DNA of 38,027 nt from an uncultured Clostridia bacterium (GTDB taxonomy: Bacteria; Bacillota; Clostridia; Oscillospirales; Oscillospiraceae): contig CAMDZY010000002.1 in NCBI GenBank assembly GCA_945910975.1, forward strand, positions 1 to 38,027, given 5' to 3'. The position numbers and the translations under genes are program-made. Shown one piece after another: positions 24,750 to 33,136 of this stretch. The notes below the pieces were generated by a model that saw only the letters and a program-made list of their open reading frames with translations, was not told where the DNA came from and made no database searches. The first letter of the stretch is position 1, and each line of letters begins with the position of its first letter.

Positions 24750-26588
24750 ATGCGAATTCTGTACAACAGCAAAGAAGAGCGTTTTAAATCCCCCTTCGGC
24801 ACCCTCACACCGGAGCAGCCCTGTACGCTGCACCTGCACATTCCGGTCGACTGCCGCACTTCGGCAGCGGAGGTGATTTTTGACGATTGCAACGGCAAGC
24901 TCGTCACCTCCTTTTCCATGAAGCTGGAGCAGACAAAGGGTGATTACGATATTTTTACGTGCCAATTCAGCCTGTCACAGTGTGGATTATATTTCTACTA
25001 TTTCCGTATCAACGCGCACACCGGCCCGTTCCGACTGTTCCGGCAGGGCAATGACACCAACATGGAAGCCGGGGAGAAGTGGCAGCTGAGCTGCATCCCG
25101 GCCGACTTCAAGACGCCGGACTGGAGCAAGGGCGCGGTCATGTACCAAATTTTCCCCGACCGCTTCTATCAGGTCGGCACCTGCGACACGACCGGCAAGC
25201 TGGGGCCGTTCTGGATGCACGAGGATTTGTCGGATATGCCCAATTTCCGCCCCGATGCACACGGCGAGGTGCTGAACAATGACTTTTTCGGCGGCAATTT
25301 CCGTGGGATTCAGGAGAAGCTGCCCTATCTAAAGTCGCTGGGCGTGGGTGTTCTGTATCTCAACCCCATTGTCAAGGCATTTTCCAATCACCGCTATGAC
25401 GCGGCGGATTTCAAATGCACCGACCCGATGCTGGGAACGCAGGAGGATTTCCGCAATCTGTGTGATGCGGCGCATCAGTTGGGGATTCGCGTGATTTTTG
25501 ACGGCGTGTTCAATCACACCGGCAGCAACAGCATCTATTTTGACGCCAAGGGCGTATTTGGCGGCGGCGCGGTGTCCGACCCGGATTCAAAGTACCGCAG
25601 CTGGTTCCAGTTCAAGCACTACCCGGACGAGTATCTGTCCTGGTGGGGCATCCAAACCTTGCCCTGTGTCGATAAAAGCAACCCCGACTATATCCGCTAT
25701 CTGGTCGATGATGAGGACAGCGTCATTGCGCACTGGATGAAGCTGGGCGTTGACGGCTTCCGGCTGGATGTGGTGGATGAGCTGCCGAATGAGCTTGTCG
25801 TGCGGCTCAAGCAACGTGTCCGCGAACTGAATCCCGAGGGAATGCTCATCGGCGAGGTCTGGGAGGACGCATCGAATAAGATTGCATATGACGTTTCCCG
25901 CCGCTATTTTGTCGATGCAGAATTAGATAGCGTGATGAATTACCCTTGGCAAAAGGCGATAATACAATACATAACCGGCAAGGACGACGGCTCCGCCTTT
26001 GGCGAATGTGTAATGACCATCGCGGAAAACTACCCCCCGCAGGTGCTGGCCTGTGTAATGAACATTCTGGGCACGCACGACACGGCGCGAATTTTAAACA
26101 CGCTGGCAACCGATTTTCGTGGCAATAAGGAGCAGCAGTCACGCCGCGAGCTGACCGATGCCGAGCGCGAACGCGGTCTGCGCCGCCTGCTTTTGGCAAG
26201 CGTTCTGCAATACACACTGCCCGGTATGCCCTGCGTCTACTATGGAGATGAAGCGGGAATGGAGGGCTTTGCCGACCCGTTCAACCGCCGCTATTTCCCG
26301 TGGGGAAAGGAAAACACAACGCTGCAGGCGCACTATCGCGCGCTGGGGCAGTTGAAAAATCAGACGCCCGCGCTGCAATTGGGCGATGTCCGCGTGCAGG
26401 AGGCCGGCGGTGGCCGCGTTTGCTTTGTGCGCCGCACGGTGCAGCAGGCGGTGGCCGTGTGCGTCAACCATGCGCCGACCGGCTGGCAGCTTCCGGTCAG
26501 CGGGGAAGTACTCTTTGCAACCGAAGCACCCTCCAACGGCGTCCTTCCGGCAAATTCCGCAGCAGTTTTGGAACTTCCAAAGCAATAA
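24750..26588 (+). CDS. GH13 alpha-amylase family enzyme (neopullulanase/cyclomaltodextrinase-like)
   Basis: 612 residues, no signal peptide, hence cytoplasmic. An N-terminal beta-sandwich of about 125 residues resembles CBM34-type domains of the neopullulanase group. The barrel begins at GAVMYQIFPDRFYQVG. The catalytic residues are Asp340 (DGFRLDVVDEL), Glu369 (IGEVWEDAS) and Asp444 (GTHDTARI); YYGDEAGMEG follows. The likely job is hydrolysing maltodextrins, and perhaps alpha-1,6 links, left after glycogen phosphorylase action. This fits its place directly after glgP and the lack of a separate glgX in the operon. The exact specificity cannot be read from motifs. Confidence 0.9.
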   Translation: MRILYNSKEERFKSPFGTLTPEQPCTLHLHIPVDCRTSAAEVIFDDCNGKLVTSFSMKLEQTKGDYDIFTCQFSLSQCGLYFYYFRINAHTGPFRLFRQGNDTNMEAGEKWQLSCIPADFKTPDWSKGAVMYQIFPDRFYQVGTCDTTGKLGPFWMHEDLSDMPNFRPDAHGEVLNNDFFGGNFRGIQEKLPYLKSLGVGVLYLNPIVKAFSNHRYDAADFKCTDPMLGTQEDFRNLCDAAHQLGIRVIFDGVFNHTGSNSIYFDAKGVFGGGAVSDPDSKYRSWFQFKHYPDEYLSWWGIQTLPCVDKSNPDYIRYLVDDEDSVIAHWMKLGVDGFRLDVVDELPNELVVRLKQRVRELNPEGMLIGEVWEDASNKIAYDVSRRYFVDAELDSVMNYPWQKAIIQYITGKDDGSAFGECVMTIAENYPPQVLACVMNILGTHDTARILNTLATDFRGNKEQQSRRELTDAERERGLRRLLLASVLQYTLPGMPCVYYGDEAGMEGFADPFNRRYFPWGKENTTLQAHYRALGQLKNQTPALQLGDVRVQEAGGGRVCFVRRTVQQAVAVCVNHAPTGWQLPVSGEVLFATEAPSNGVLPANSAAVLELPKQ

Positions 26589-26596
26589 ACCGTCAA

Positions 26597-26635
26597 AATG
26601 CCGTCCCCCTGTCAAAAGCCGGACGGCATTTTTTT
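26597..26635 (+). terminator. Terminator closing the glycogen operon
   Basis: A 10-bp perfect stem, AATGCCGTCC (26597-26606) with GGACGGCATT (26621-26630), a 14-nt loop, and a seven-T run (26629-26635). Confidence 0.9.
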
Positions 26636-26843
26636 GTGAAAATAACCGGGAGAATGGCAAAAAATTGGTAAAATGAAACAAAACTACCCAATATACACCG
26701 CGTTTATTCATCGATCGTTGTACAAATCGCGGCCAAATTGCATAAATTTATGAAAAAATAACCAAATTTCAGGTGCGAAAATAGCGATTTATCGATGTAA
26801 AGAGAAAAATATCAAAAAATCGGCGAAAATGCGAAAATTCAGC

Positions 26844-26872
26844 TTGACCATTGGCGATTTGCACAATATAAT
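26844..26872 (+). promoter_or_regulatory. Upstream promoter P1 of the membrane protein/opp genes
   Basis: TTGACC (26844-26849), a 17-nt spacer, perfect TATAAT (26867-26872). Confidence 0.8.
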
Positions 26873-26934
26873 AAGAATAACCATTTTATATTCTCCATTG
26901 GAAAAGGCAGCTTTTCCTTGCCAGGATATTCATA

Positions 26935-26963
26935 TTGAAATGTGTCCACGGATATGATACAAT
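26935..26963 (+). promoter_or_regulatory. Proximal promoter P2 of the membrane protein/opp genes
   Basis: TTGAAA (26935-26940), a 17-nt spacer, TACAAT (26958-26963), about 37 nt before the ATG at 27001. The TTG at 26935 is therefore part of the -35 box, not a start codon. Confidence 0.65.
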
Positions 26964-27000
26964 AGTCCACATCCGACAGCTAGGCAGACAGGAGGCAGCT

Positions 27001-27552
27001 ATGGCAAAGTACAAATATGCCGGTGACTACCGCTTGGAAAACGTCTTGGACAGAAATGGCAAAATGACCACCGTATCCGTCTACCGCGGTACGTACTACC
27101 GCTTTCTGGCGCCGGATGCTACGGTTCGCCTGATGAAGCGGCTCTACTTGGAGATTTATATTGTGGCGCTGGCCTGCTGGTTCGCACTGCTGTGCATGAA
27201 CCTGCGCAGCACGTCCTTTGGCTGGCTCGTTCTGGTGCCGATGGCACTGGCCGCAATTGCGGTTTTGTTTGAGGGCTGCGCCATGTGGCGGCTGGCAACG
27301 GCAGGCGATAAGGTCACGCGGGAGCACAACGACAAGCTCTACGGCCGCGTGGCGTCCGCTTCCACGGCACATATGATTTTGGGCGGTATCGGTCTGGTGG
27401 GCAGCATCCTGATTTTGTGTACCAACGCATTCCGCCGGCAATATCTGCTGGTACTGCTGCTGCAGCTTTTGTTCACGGTCGGCGGCTTTGTCATGTTCCG
27501 CTTCCGCAAAAATCTGCAAATGGAGCCGGTTCCCGAAACGGAAAATAAGTAA
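27001..27552 (+). CDS. Hypothetical four-helix membrane protein
   Basis: 183 residues; not a family I recognise. The ATG at 27001 is supported by AGGAGG 5-6 nt upstream (26990-26995). After a soluble N-terminus of about 50 residues there are four membrane helices: LYLEIYIVALACWFALLCM, LVLVPMALAAIAVLF, MILGGIGLVGSILILCT, and YLLVLLLQLLFTVGGFVMF. A short charged tail follows. It lies 53 nt upstream of the oligopeptide-binding lipoprotein gene without a terminator between them, so it is probably co-transcribed with the importer. Whether it helps the transporter or merely shares its promoters cannot be told. Confidence 0.75.
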   Translation: MAKYKYAGDYRLENVLDRNGKMTTVSVYRGTYYRFLAPDATVRLMKRLYLEIYIVALACWFALLCMNLRSTSFGWLVLVPMALAAIAVLFEGCAMWRLATAGDKVTREHNDKLYGRVASASTAHMILGGIGLVGSILILCTNAFRRQYLLVLLLQLLFTVGGFVMFRFRKNLQMEPVPETENK

Positions 27553-27605
27553 AATGTATATTCTCAGCATGGCTGTTAATATAAAATTTTTTAGGAGGAA
27601 ATGAA

Positions 27606-29894
27606 ATGAAACTCACAAAGATTCTGGCGCTCGTTCTCGTGTTCGCTATGGTCGCTTGTATGTTCGTTGGCTGCAAAGATAAAGACAGCAACGATCCGAC
27701 CGGATCCGATTCGAAGAACGAAACTCCGCTGGTCGTAGGCTATTCCTACTTCTCCAGCAAGTTCTCTCCCTTCTTCGCGACCACTGCCTATGACGTTGAC
27801 GTCTATGAAATGACGCAAGTCGGTCTGATCGGCTCTGACCGTGAAGGCAACATGATTCTCAAGGGAATCGAAGGCGAAACCGTTCCTTACAACGGCACCG
27901 ACTATACCTACACCGGTATTGCCGACACCGAAGTTGTTCAGAACGAAGACGGTTCCGTCGACTACAACTTTACCCTGCGTGATGACGTCCTTTTCGCTGA
28001 CGGCGAAAAGCTGACGGCCGATGACGTTATCTTCTCCATGTACGTACTGTGTGACCCCACCTATGACGGTGCTTCCACTCTGTACGCACAGCCCATCGAA
28101 GGCATGGAAGACTATCGTTCCGGCATGTCCAAGAAGGGCGAACTGATCATGGCCGGCGGCCGTGACGGCGAGTCCGAATACTACACTGCTGAAGAACGCG
28201 ACGAATACTGGGCAGCAATTGACCAGGCCGGCGCAAAGATGGTCGAAGGCATTGTCAGCTACATTCAGACCGCTCTGGGCACTGACGAATGCAGCGTCTA
28301 CACTGCTCTGGAAAACTGGGGCTTTGCTGATGCCATCACCGACGAGAACATGACCGCTGAAGATGGCTGGGCACTGATTCTCGCAGCTTACGACAACGAT
28401 CCTGCTGCTGCTGACGCTGAAGCTGGCGACGTTGACCTGTTCGACGCTCTGGTTGAAGTTCTCGGCGACAAGGCAGCTGCCTATGACGAAGGTATTGAAA
28501 CCGGCAGCTCCGCAGCAAATATCTCCGGCATCAAGAAGATCGACGACACCCATGTTTCCGTTCACATGACGGAGTTCGACGCGACCTCCATCTATCAGCT
28601 CTCTCTCGCAGTTGCTCCTATGCACTACTATGGCGATGCTTCCAAGTACGACTATGACAACAACCAGTTCGGCTTTACCAAGGGCGATCTGAGCGGTGTC
28701 AAGTCCAAGAATGCCACGCCTATGGGCGCTGGCCCCTACAAGTTCCTGAGCTTTGAAAAGGGCGTTGTCAGCTTTGAAGCAAACGAAAACTACTTCAAGG
28801 GCTGCCCCAAGACCAAGAACGTCCTGTTCCAGGAAACCTCCGAAGGCGACAAGCTGACCGGCGTTGCTACCGGCACCTTCGATATCACCGACCCGTCCTT
28901 TGACCAGAGCGTTGTGGAAGCCGTTAAGGGCTACAACTCCAATGGCGAACTCGACGGCGACAAGATCACCACCAACTGCGTTGACAACCTGGGCTATGGC
29001 TATCTGGGCATCAATGCGAACCTGGTTAAGGTTGGCGATGATTCTTCCAGCCAGCAATCCAAGGATCTGCGTAAGGCATTCGCTACCGTTCTGGCTGTTT
29101 ACCGTGATGTCGTTATCGACTCCTACTACGGCGAACGTGCTTCCGTTATCAACTACCCCATCTCCAACACCTCCTGGGCAGCGCCGAAGCCCGCTGACGA
29201 AGGCTACGAGATTGCATATTCCAAGGACGTTGATGGCAACCCCATCTACACCGCTGACATGACCGCCGACGAAAAGTACGCTGCTGCTCTGAATGCTGCA
29301 ATCGGCTTCTTCAAGGCTGCCGGCTACACCTTCGACGAAGCAAGCGGCAAGTTCACCGCCGCTCCCGCAGGCGCTTCCCTGGAATACACCTTCACCATCC
29401 CCGCTGATGGCACTGGTAACCACCCCGCATACGGCATCCTGACCGAAGCTCAGAATGCTCTGGAATCCATTGGCATCAAGATGGACATCAACGACCTGTC
29501 CGACAGCAACCAGCTGTGGAACGGTCTGGACGCCGGCACTGTCGAAATGTGGGCAGCTGCATGGCAGTCTACCGTTGACCCCGATATGTACCAGGTTTAC
29601 TTCTCTGAGAACACTCCTGAAAACAATGGCGGTTCCAACAACTACCATGTTCAGGATAAGGAACTCGACAGACTGATGATGGAAGCTCGTACTTCCGCTG
29701 ACCAGGCTTTCCGTAAGGCTACTTACAAGGAATGCTTGAACATCATCCTTGACTGGGCTGTTGAAATTCCTGCTTACCAGAGACAGAACGCTTACGTGTT
29801 CTCCACTGAGCGTGTAAACATGGCCACTATGACTCCCGATATCACCACCTTCTATGATTGGTCGGCTGAAATCGAGAACATCGAGATGAACTAA
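27606..29894 (+). CDS. Oligopeptide ABC transporter, substrate-binding lipoprotein
   Basis: 762 residues, longer than the common 520-600 for SBP_bac_5 proteins. The start follows a strong AGGAGG site. The lipoprotein signal ends MFVGC with Cys23 acylated. The mature protein has the family-5 pattern: a FTLRDDVLFADGEKLTADDV segment, GAGPYKF, YGYLGIN, and the late TVDPDMYQVYFSEN region. An acidic insert at about residues 150-300 accounts for the extra length. The codon choice (GCT, GAC, AAG, CTG, TCC dominate) differs from the preceding genes and suggests very high expression. It captures peptides or similar ligands outside the membrane for the permeases encoded next. It is followed by a strong hairpin (29947-29979). 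Confidence 0.93.
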   Translation: MKLTKILALVLVFAMVACMFVGCKDKDSNDPTGSDSKNETPLVVGYSYFSSKFSPFFATTAYDVDVYEMTQVGLIGSDREGNMILKGIEGETVPYNGTDYTYTGIADTEVVQNEDGSVDYNFTLRDDVLFADGEKLTADDVIFSMYVLCDPTYDGASTLYAQPIEGMEDYRSGMSKKGELIMAGGRDGESEYYTAEERDEYWAAIDQAGAKMVEGIVSYIQTALGTDECSVYTALENWGFADAITDENMTAEDGWALILAAYDNDPAAADAEAGDVDLFDALVEVLGDKAAAYDEGIETGSSAANISGIKKIDDTHVSVHMTEFDATSIYQLSLAVAPMHYYGDASKYDYDNNQFGFTKGDLSGVKSKNATPMGAGPYKFLSFEKGVVSFEANENYFKGCPKTKNVLFQETSEGDKLTGVATGTFDITDPSFDQSVVEAVKGYNSNGELDGDKITTNCVDNLGYGYLGINANLVKVGDDSSSQQSKDLRKAFATVLAVYRDVVIDSYYGERASVINYPISNTSWAAPKPADEGYEIAYSKDVDGNPIYTADMTADEKYAAALNAAIGFFKAAGYTFDEASGKFTAAPAGASLEYTFTIPADGTGNHPAYGILTEAQNALESIGIKMDINDLSDSNQLWNGLDAGTVEMWAAAWQSTVDPDMYQVYFSENTPENNGGSNNYHVQDKELDRLMMEARTSADQAFRKATYKECLNIILDWAVEIPAYQRQNAYVFSTERVNMATMTPDITTFYDWSAEIENIEMN

Positions 29895-29946
29895 TTCTAC
29901 CGATTTTCGCGGTTTTTCTGCAAAAAGGTAGCATGAGCTAGGGAAA

Positions 29947-29979
29947 TAAGTGCCTGCGGGCAGTGCCCGTAGGCACTTA
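29947..29979 (+). promoter_or_regulatory. Strong intercistronic hairpin after the binding-protein gene
   Basis: A 14-bp stem, TAAGTGCCTGCGGG (29947-29960) with CCCGTAGGCACTTA (29966-29979), one G-T pair and a 5-nt loop. No T run follows, so it is not a standard terminator. Such hairpins often stabilise the upstream binding-protein mRNA or partly block read-through. That would give more binding protein than permease. Confidence 0.6.
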
Positions 29980-30019
29980 CATCCTTATTGAAATATCGTG
30001 GGTTTGGAGACTGATTGAT

Positions 30020-31009
30020 ATGACGAAATATATCATTAAGCGCCTCCTAATATCTGTTGTGATTCTGTTTTGTGTCATGCTTATCGTGTATGCGTTAATG
30101 TACTCCATGCCGACAAAGTTTACCGAACAAATGGCACGTGAACTGTCAAAAGGACAGGGCGCAACGAAGAATTACGAGGATTGGCTGGCGCAATTAAATG
30201 CACAATATGGCATGGACAAGGGCCTGATTCCGGGCTACTTTACTTGGCTAAAGAGTGCGGTGAAGGGCGATTTCGGCGACAGCTGGAAATATAATATGCC
30301 CGTCACGCAAAAATTCCATGAAACAGTTTGGTACAGCTTCGCGCTTGGCCTTGTTTCCTTTATTTTTGAAGTTATTATCGCAATTCCCCTTGGTGTGCTT
30401 GCTGCAAAGAAGCAGTACAGTATTACCGACTACACCGTCACGGTTGTGGCGTTGGTTGGTATATCCATGCCAACCTTCTTCTTGGCTACCGTTTTGAAAT
30501 TGGTATTCTCTGTAAAGCTGGGGTGGTTTGACCTCAGTGGTATGATCAGTCGAAATTACTATAATCTCAGTCCGGCCGGCCAATTCTTTGATGTGGCGAA
30601 ACACTTTGTCTTGCCATGTATAACATTGACAGTTATCAGCATTGGTAGCTTGATGCGTTATACCCGTACAAACACCTTGGAGGTTTTGAATGCGGACTAC
30701 ATCCGTACCGCTCGCGCCAAGGGTTTGCCGGAAAAAAAGGTCATCAATTATCATGCATTTCGAAATACATTGGTGCCACTGGTCACCATTCTCGGCGGCA
30801 GCCTGCCCGGTCTGTTCTCCGGCGCACTGATCACCGAAACCCTGTTTGCCATTGAGGGCATTGGTTATGCCGATTACCATGCGATGGTTGCCGGCGATAT
30901 CCCCTTTACCATGTTCTATTTGGCATTTGTCGCGATTCTAACACTCTTGGGCAACTTGATTGCCGATATCCTGTACGCTGTGGTTGACCCGCGCGTCAGA
31001 ATCTCATAA
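30020..31009 (+). CDS. Oligopeptide ABC transporter permease (OppB/DppB type)
   Basis: 329 residues with about six membrane helices. The ATG at 30020 (MTKYIIKRLLISVVILF) is chosen; it has GGAG at 30006-30009. Longer in-frame reading from 29963 would run through the intercistronic hairpin and is unlikely. The EAA loop that docks the ATPase is NADYIRTARAKGLPEKKVINYHAFRNTLVPL. The periplasmic-side loop after the first helix has the expected length. It is followed after 12 nt by the second permease gene. Confidence 0.93.
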   Translation: MTKYIIKRLLISVVILFCVMLIVYALMYSMPTKFTEQMARELSKGQGATKNYEDWLAQLNAQYGMDKGLIPGYFTWLKSAVKGDFGDSWKYNMPVTQKFHETVWYSFALGLVSFIFEVIIAIPLGVLAAKKQYSITDYTVTVVALVGISMPTFFLATVLKLVFSVKLGWFDLSGMISRNYYNLSPAGQFFDVAKHFVLPCITLTVISIGSLMRYTRTNTLEVLNADYIRTARAKGLPEKKVINYHAFRNTLVPLVTILGGSLPGLFSGALITETLFAIEGIGYADYHAMVAGDIPFTMFYLAFVAILTLLGNLIADILYAVVDPRVRIS

Positions 31010-31021
31010 GGAGGTGTCAGC

Positions 31022-33124
31022 ATGGAAAAGAAGAGCTTTAATGAAGTTCTAAAAGAAAAGGAAGCTGCGGAAGCAAAACAAAATGCTGGCGCAAACCATG
31101 AGATGACCCTGGACGATGCGGCGCGCGTTAAGGTTTTAAGCCCCGGCCGCTTGGTCTTCAAGCGTTTCATCCGCAACAAGCTCGCAATTGTTGGTACTGC
31201 GATCCTTGCATTCATGTTCCTGTTCGCCTTTGTTGGCCCCTTGTTCTATCCCTATGGGCAGAAAGACGTTTTCAAGAAGTATGAAGGCCTGCAAAAGACC
31301 TTTGCAACGGCACAGGAACGCACCGAATATGCAACCTTCACCTATGACTCCTCGATCGAAATCCCCTCTCGTGTCCGTAACTCCATCAACTCCGAGATTT
31401 CCAAGATGGAAGCGCAGGAGCTGCGCCAGGAAGTCATTGCGGATGACGGCGTCAGCTACCTTTTGGAAAAGGAAGGCGACTATGTCTATACGCTGAGTAC
31501 GGTAGGAGATGCCGAAGTATATGTGACCTTTGCAGCTCCGGCTGTTGCGGCCAACTATATCAAGTCGGTGGTTCCCGCCCCCGGCGTGGAGCTGTCGAAG
31601 CAAGCAACGGATGCCATCGCTGCGGCGATCGAATCGGGCGAAACAGCAGTTTCCGTCGGCGACGATGAATTTTTGATTGTTTCCGACAACAAAAAGAGCG
31701 TTGTCTATTCCGTGAAGAACAGCAATTTCAACTTTACGGATGCTGCTGCGGATGCCGAGTTTGAGGCGGCCGCGATCAATGCAGTACTTGCCGAGCAGAG
31801 CGTGTTTGTCTACAACGGCAATGTGTATACACTCTCGCAAACCGATTCCGGTTACTCCGCCAGCACGGTGGCACCGCAGGATACTGCGTATGTCTACTCC
31901 TTATACTCGTTCGATACCTATGACGCCAGCCAGCCCTCTGACCGGTTTAAGGTAGAGGCTCTGTACCATGCCTACGGCGAACCCGATTTCACCGTTGACG
32001 GCGTAAATTATACCGTTGCGCATGAGGACGACCAAACTGTCGTCTATAATGCAGACAATATGTCCGAGCCGTACGCAATGTTTACAACGTTCATCGTGCG
32101 TGACCAATTGGGCAATGACAGCTACGACCTGGCGTTTAAAACTGCGGCGCAGGAACAGATTCTTGCAATGCAGGAACAGAATATTAAGACCGCAACCTAC
32201 ACCTACTCCCTGCCCGCGCAGCAGGCCGAGGTGGAAGAAACAACCAATGAGGAAACCGGTGAGGTGACCTCGCACGAAGTGATCACCTACATCACGGACG
32301 AGAATGGCAATGTCCAGTATGAGGATAAGACCATCACGGTTGAGTTGGACTTGGATCAGCGCTATAACCTGCGTTGGGAGCAGTTGACGCATCAGGTCGA
32401 CCGTTATTCCGGTCCTACCTCTGACCATGTTTTTGGCACAGACGGTGACGGCATGGACTTGCTGGCTCGTATGATGTACGGCGGCCGTGTGTCCTTGATC
32501 GTTGGTTTCGTGGTCGTGTTCCTGGAAACCATTCTCGGCGTCATTATGGGCGGCATCGCCGGTTATTTTGGCGGCTGGGTGGACAACCTAATCATGCGTC
32601 TGGTTGACGTCTTCTATTGCATCCCCTCTACACCTATCTTGATTATCCTTGGTTCCATGATGGACAAATTGAAGGTTGACCCCTATGTCCGTCTGTTCTA
32701 TTTGATGGCAATTTTGGGCATCTTGGGCTGGGCCGGTATTGCACGTCTGGTTCGTGGTCAGATTTTGTCCCTGCGTGAGCAGGAATTCATGGTCGCCACG
32801 GAAGCTACCGGCGTAAAGGTCAGCAAGCGTATTTTCCGCCACCTGCTACCCAATGTTATGCCGCAGTTGATCGTTAACATGACCGCATCCCTCGGCGGCG
32901 TCATCCTGACGGAATCAACATTGTCCTTCTTGGGCTTGGGCGTTCGTCACCCGCTGGCGACATGGGGCACCATGATCAACTCTGTTACGGCTACCAACGA
33001 GGATATGATACGTTATACCTATATCTGGATCCCTGTTGGTCTGCTGATTTGTTTGACTGTTATTGCGTTTAACTTCGTCGGCGACGGTCTGCGTGACGCG
33101 TTCGACCCGAAGATGAAACGGTAA
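31022..33124 (+). CDS. Oligopeptide ABC permease (OppC/DppC type) with a ~380-residue extracytoplasmic insertion
   Basis: 700 residues, more than twice the usual roughly 300. The start ATG at 31022 has AGGAGG just upstream. The first helix is at about residues 54-76 (LAIVGTAILAFMFLFAFVGPLF). Normally the HPLGTDxxGRD motif follows shortly. Here it appears only at about residue 468 (DHVFGTDGDGMDLLARMMYGGR), and the rest of the permease domain is normal, with EAA loop EQEFMVATEATGVKVSKRIFRHLLPN. Residues about 82-463 form a large outside domain of beta-rich, Tyr/Val/Asp-rich sequence. It includes several similar short strands (for example FVYNGNVYTLSQ, FTVDGVNYTVAH). The frame is open throughout and codon use is like its neighbours, so it is not an assembly error within this window. 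Confidence 0.92.
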   Translation: MEKKSFNEVLKEKEAAEAKQNAGANHEMTLDDAARVKVLSPGRLVFKRFIRNKLAIVGTAILAFMFLFAFVGPLFYPYGQKDVFKKYEGLQKTFATAQERTEYATFTYDSSIEIPSRVRNSINSEISKMEAQELRQEVIADDGVSYLLEKEGDYVYTLSTVGDAEVYVTFAAPAVAANYIKSVVPAPGVELSKQATDAIAAAIESGETAVSVGDDEFLIVSDNKKSVVYSVKNSNFNFTDAAADAEFEAAAINAVLAEQSVFVYNGNVYTLSQTDSGYSASTVAPQDTAYVYSLYSFDTYDASQPSDRFKVEALYHAYGEPDFTVDGVNYTVAHEDDQTVVYNADNMSEPYAMFTTFIVRDQLGNDSYDLAFKTAAQEQILAMQEQNIKTATYTYSLPAQQAEVEETTNEETGEVTSHEVITYITDENGNVQYEDKTITVELDLDQRYNLRWEQLTHQVDRYSGPTSDHVFGTDGDGMDLLARMMYGGRVSLIVGFVVVFLETILGVIMGGIAGYFGGWVDNLIMRLVDVFYCIPSTPILIILGSMMDKLKVDPYVRLFYLMAILGILGWAGIARLVRGQILSLREQEFMVATEATGVKVSKRIFRHLLPNVMPQLIVNMTASLGGVILTESTLSFLGLGVRHPLATWGTMINSVTATNEDMIRYTYIWIPVGLLICLTVIAFNFVGDGLRDAFDPKMKR

Positions 33125-33136
33125 GGAGGTAAGTTT

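Larger units (their letters stand above)
26636..27000. other. AT-rich intergenic region with two promoters
   Basis: This non-coding gap holds about 200 bp of very AT-rich DNA (26640-26840), two promoters (26844-26872 and 26935-26963), and a small perfect hairpin GGAAAAG/CTTTTCC (26900-26917) between them. I see no gene, no riboswitch I recognise and no repeat. The AT-rich block upstream of the first promoter may act as UP-element DNA. Confidence 0.6.

Noticed and set aside
27591..29648. 685-codon open frame on the minus strand
   Set aside because: It is the exact shadow of the substrate-binding lipoprotein gene. Its length comes from that gene's strongly biased codon use; it has no ribosome binding site or known domain.
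29963..30019. N-terminal extension of the OppB-type permease from 29963
   Set aside because: It would start inside the strong hairpin, has no ribosome binding site, and adds residues before the normal first membrane segment.
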